Positions 13,338-15,174 of a DNA stretch of 15,174 bases are shown here, in pieces. The notes beneath the pieces were generated by a model. That model saw nothing but the letters and a program-made list of their open reading frames with translations. It was not told where the DNA came from and made no database searches. Origin of the DNA: Burkholderiales bacterium UBA4615 (GTDB taxonomy: Bacteria; Pseudomonadota; Gammaproteobacteria; Burkholderiales; Burkholderiaceae_E); the NCBI GenBank assembly GCA_002386465.1, contig DGIT01000101.1:27696-42869 (forward strand), given 5' to 3'. Each line of letters starts with the position of its first letter. Position 1 is the stretch's first letter. Position numbers and translations under genes: made by a program.

Positions 13338-14021
13338 GTGCCTCGTCCTACTAAACCGCCTGCCTCTGGCAAGGTTGCTGGCGCAGCCTCCTTCCTCGAA
13401 GGAGAACGGGGTGCGTCCGACGCTGCAGGCGGCTTGCGCGAGGAAGTCAGCGCCTACAAGCGAGACCTGATCGTGCGAGCGGCCATCGAGACCTTCTTCG
13501 AGCATGGCTATCACAACGCCACGGTCGATCTGCTGACCAGCCGACTGTCCGGCTCGAAGGCCATCTTCTACTACCATTTCTCGGACAAGCGGGCCGTGCT
13601 CGATGAAATTTACCGTCGGGCCATGTCGTCGGCATTGCAGGTGCTCGATCAGACAGTCGCCGCAGGCGGCACGCCGCCTGAAATGCTTGACCGCTTCGCA
13701 CGTCGCTACACCGAGTGGGTGCTCGGCCATCAAAAGCTGGTGGACGTGTTCCGGCGAGAAGAGCGCACGATCTCGGCAGAGATGCGTGCCGAGGTCGCTT
13801 ACGATCAGAAGCGCTGGGACGATGGCATCGCAGCCATCATCCGCCAGGGCATTGCGAGCGGCGATTTTGCGGACAGCGACCCCAAAGCCACGTCTCGAGC
13901 GATCTCCGGGATGATCACCTGGCTCTACACATGGTGGCGGGACGGGCGACGCATGAGCCGCGCCGAGGCCATTGAGCAATTCGCGCAGCTCGCGCTGCGC
14001 ATGGCTGGCACGCGGGCCTGA
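13338..14021 (+). CDS. TetR/AcrR-family transcriptional regulator
   Basis: A 227-residue protein with a TetR DNA-binding domain at about 41-88: KRDLIVRAAIETFFEHGYHN (41-60), then the helix-turn-helix ATVDLLTSRLSGSKAIFYYHF (61-81) with the typical FYYHFSDK end. The ligand-binding C-terminal half (about 95-220) is helical and resembles the TetR_C type found in KstR2-like and fatty-acyl-responsive regulators, though this is a weak impression. The first 40 residues are a disordered Ala/Gly-rich tail before the domain, longer than usual. It starts with GTG, the only candidate in frame before the domain. It converges on the flavin monooxygenase gene 40 bases away, so it may or may not control that gene; its own target is not evident. 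Confidence 0.9.
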   Translation: MPRPTKPPASGKVAGAASFLEGERGASDAAGGLREEVSAYKRDLIVRAAIETFFEHGYHNATVDLLTSRLSGSKAIFYYHFSDKRAVLDEIYRRAMSSALQVLDQTVAAGGTPPEMLDRFARRYTEWVLGHQKLVDVFRREERTISAEMRAEVAYDQKRWDDGIAAIIRQGIASGDFADSDPKATSRAISGMITWLYTWWRDGRRMSRAEAIEQFAQLALRMAGTRA

Positions 14022-14034
14022 TTCGATCCATGCT

Positions 14035-14052
14035 CGTCTGCTTCAGCAGACG
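14035..14052. terminator. Perfect 7-bp hairpin between convergent tetR and monooxygenase genes
   Basis: CGTCTGC (14035-14041) pairs exactly with GCAGACG (14046-14052) around the loop TTCA. It lies inside the 39-base gap between the two converging stop codons, the usual place for a bidirectional terminator. Neither side has a T-run, so if it terminates it does so weakly or with Rho. Confidence 0.5.
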
Positions 14053-14060
14053 CTGGGCAC

Positions 14061-15140
14061 TCAGAGCGCCATTTCGCTGGCAGCAGACGGCTGCCTTGGG
14101 GCCTGGCCAATCGTGCGGTGCGCGTCGATCGCCTTGAGTCGCGGCAACACATCACGGGCATAGGTCACGAGGTTGCGCCGCGCCACCTCTGCGGGCATGC
14201 CGTCCATTGCGAGGATGTTGATCAGCGCTGCGGCATCGAGGCTGCGCGCACGCTCAATCGACGCCTCAACCACTTGCAGCGGCGTGCCGTGGAACTGCAA
14301 ATCCTTCATGAAGCGCAATCTCTGATAAACGCCCTGAGCCTTGCTCGTGCCGCACACCTCGGCGAGACCGCCCTGGTCGATGGTCTGGCACCCGTAGGGC
14401 GCGGCATAGGCGTCATGCCATGCACGGGCGCGCGCCGGATCAGCGTCAACGCTCGTCAGACTCAGGAGCACCGGCGGGGGGGCGACGCGATTGTGAATCG
14501 ATTCAAAGAGCTCGGCATACTCGCGCGCTTCCGTGAGCACAGCCTCCCAGGGTTTGTTCGCAATCATCAGGGGGCCGAAACCGAGTGCCGCCATGGCCCG
14601 CGCCGAGGTCGGGGAATCGATCATGGCGTACATCCGGCCCTGGAAACTCAGGCGGGCGCGGGGATAGATCGACACGGGCGGTTGCTTATAACGCGGGCCC
14701 GGTGAACTGAGAATGCCCGTTTCCAGGGCGCCCGCAATCGCACGCACGTATTCCACGATGCGCGGACCGGACTCGGCATTGCCCCCCTGAAGTCCTTCGA
14801 AATCGATCGGGCCCAGTCCACGCCCCACACCGAAAATCGCGCGGCCCTCAGAGAGCAGGTCGAGCGCAGCAAGCGACTCGGCGATGCGGATCGGGTTGTG
14901 CCAGCTCTCGAGCGAGACAATCGAGCCGATCAGTGCGTGCCGTGTCCTGCCTGCCAGCCATGCCAGCAGCTGCCCGGCATTGGGTGAAGTTTGATACCGC
15001 GAAAATGCGTGATCGGACGTCCAGATCGACTCGAAACCCAGGGCTTCGGATTGTTCGATCAGCGACGCCTGCTCCGCGAACCCCTGGGGATCGGGCGCAC
15101 TGGACGCAACGTGGAACAGGAAGCCTGTACCGATATGCAC
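14061..15140 (-). CDS. Luciferase-like (LLM) flavin-dependent monooxygenase/oxidoreductase
   Basis: A 359-residue TIM-barrel protein of the bacterial luciferase superfamily, which uses reduced FMN or F420 to oxidise an organic substrate. Family features: FAEQASLIEQSEALGFESIW (21-40) giving the first barrel strands, SDHAF (42-46), RTRHALIGSIVSL (65-77), HNPIRIAESLAALDLLSEGR (81-100) and GVGRGLGP (104-111), the conserved region near the cofactor site. The C-terminal 20 or so residues look unstructured. The start is GTG at 15140; the Shine-Dalgarno is weak (GAGAG about 10 bases upstream) and no ATG is near. Substrate cannot be predicted. It faces the TetR gene. About 34 bases remain to the window edge, so any upstream partner is out of view. 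Confidence 0.88.
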   Translation of the reverse strand: MHIGTGFLFHVASSAPDPQGFAEQASLIEQSEALGFESIWTSDHAFSRYQTSPNAGQLLAWLAGRTRHALIGSIVSLESWHNPIRIAESLAALDLLSEGRAIFGVGRGLGPIDFEGLQGGNAESGPRIVEYVRAIAGALETGILSSPGPRYKQPPVSIYPRARLSFQGRMYAMIDSPTSARAMAALGFGPLMIANKPWEAVLTEAREYAELFESIHNRVAPPPVLLSLTSVDADPARARAWHDAYAAPYGCQTIDQGGLAEVCGTSKAQGVYQRLRFMKDLQFHGTPLQVVEASIERARSLDAAALINILAMDGMPAEVARRNLVTYARDVLPRLKAIDAHRTIGQAPRQPSAASEMAL

Positions 15141-15174
15141 GACACACCACTCTCAGACGGTTTGCTGAAACACC

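Overview
The window reads as chromosomal DNA of a GC-rich, chemolithoautotrophic or photoautotrophic proteobacterium, most likely a betaproteobacterium of the Burkholderiales type. This rests on a red-type (form IC) RuBisCO small-subunit tail followed by cbbX, cbbY, cbbF, cbbP and cbbT in an order close to the Cupriavidus necator cbb operon, and on uniformly GC-rich codon use. I see no insertion sequence, integrase, CRISPR array, tRNA or rRNA. Every intergenic gap is shorter than about 170 bases.

Region 1 (1-6031, plus strand) is the distal half of a Calvin-Benson-Bassham operon: the 3' end of cbbS, the RuBisCO activase cbbX, the xylulose-1,5-bisphosphate phosphatase cbbY, fructose-1,6-/sedoheptulose-1,7-bisphosphatase cbbF, phosphoribulokinase cbbP and transketolase cbbT. 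Together they regenerate RuBP and keep RuBisCO free of inhibitory sugar phosphates. The epimerase cbbE found between cbbY and cbbF in Cupriavidus is absent, and the operon stops at cbbT. Two small perfect hairpins lie at the cbbP/cbbT junction.

Region 2 (6082-13214) looks like a membrane-lipid remodelling island. It holds a STAS-domain protein and a GT4 glycosyltransferase (minus strand, 4-base overlap), a small His-rich multi-pass membrane protein (plus), a membrane-anchored class III aminotransferase (minus), and a plus-strand set of a phosphatidylserine-decarboxylase-like enzyme, an MGDG-synthase-like GT28 glycosyltransferase and a PlcP-type metallophosphoesterase. PlcP plus a lipid glycosyltransferase is the known core of phosphate-starvation lipid remodelling: phospholipid is cut to diacylglycerol, which is then glycosylated. 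Consistent with that, PHO-box-like direct repeats with 11-base periodicity lie ahead of the GT28 gene (three repeats, the best case), ahead of the His-rich membrane protein, and in the divergent gap between the aminotransferase and decarboxylase genes. The aminotransferase, the decarboxylase with an atypical Glu in place of the usual catalytic Asp, and the His-rich membrane protein are not part of the published PlcP systems I know. They could define an additional headgroup- or acyl-modifying branch.

Region 3 (13215-15140) has a TetR-family regulator (plus) with a plausible extended -10 promoter and a leader hairpin, facing a luciferase-like flavin-dependent monooxygenase (minus). Three convergent gene pairs in the window (cbbT/STAS, membrane protein/aminotransferase, tetR/monooxygenase) each have an inverted repeat at the junction, but none has a good T-tract.
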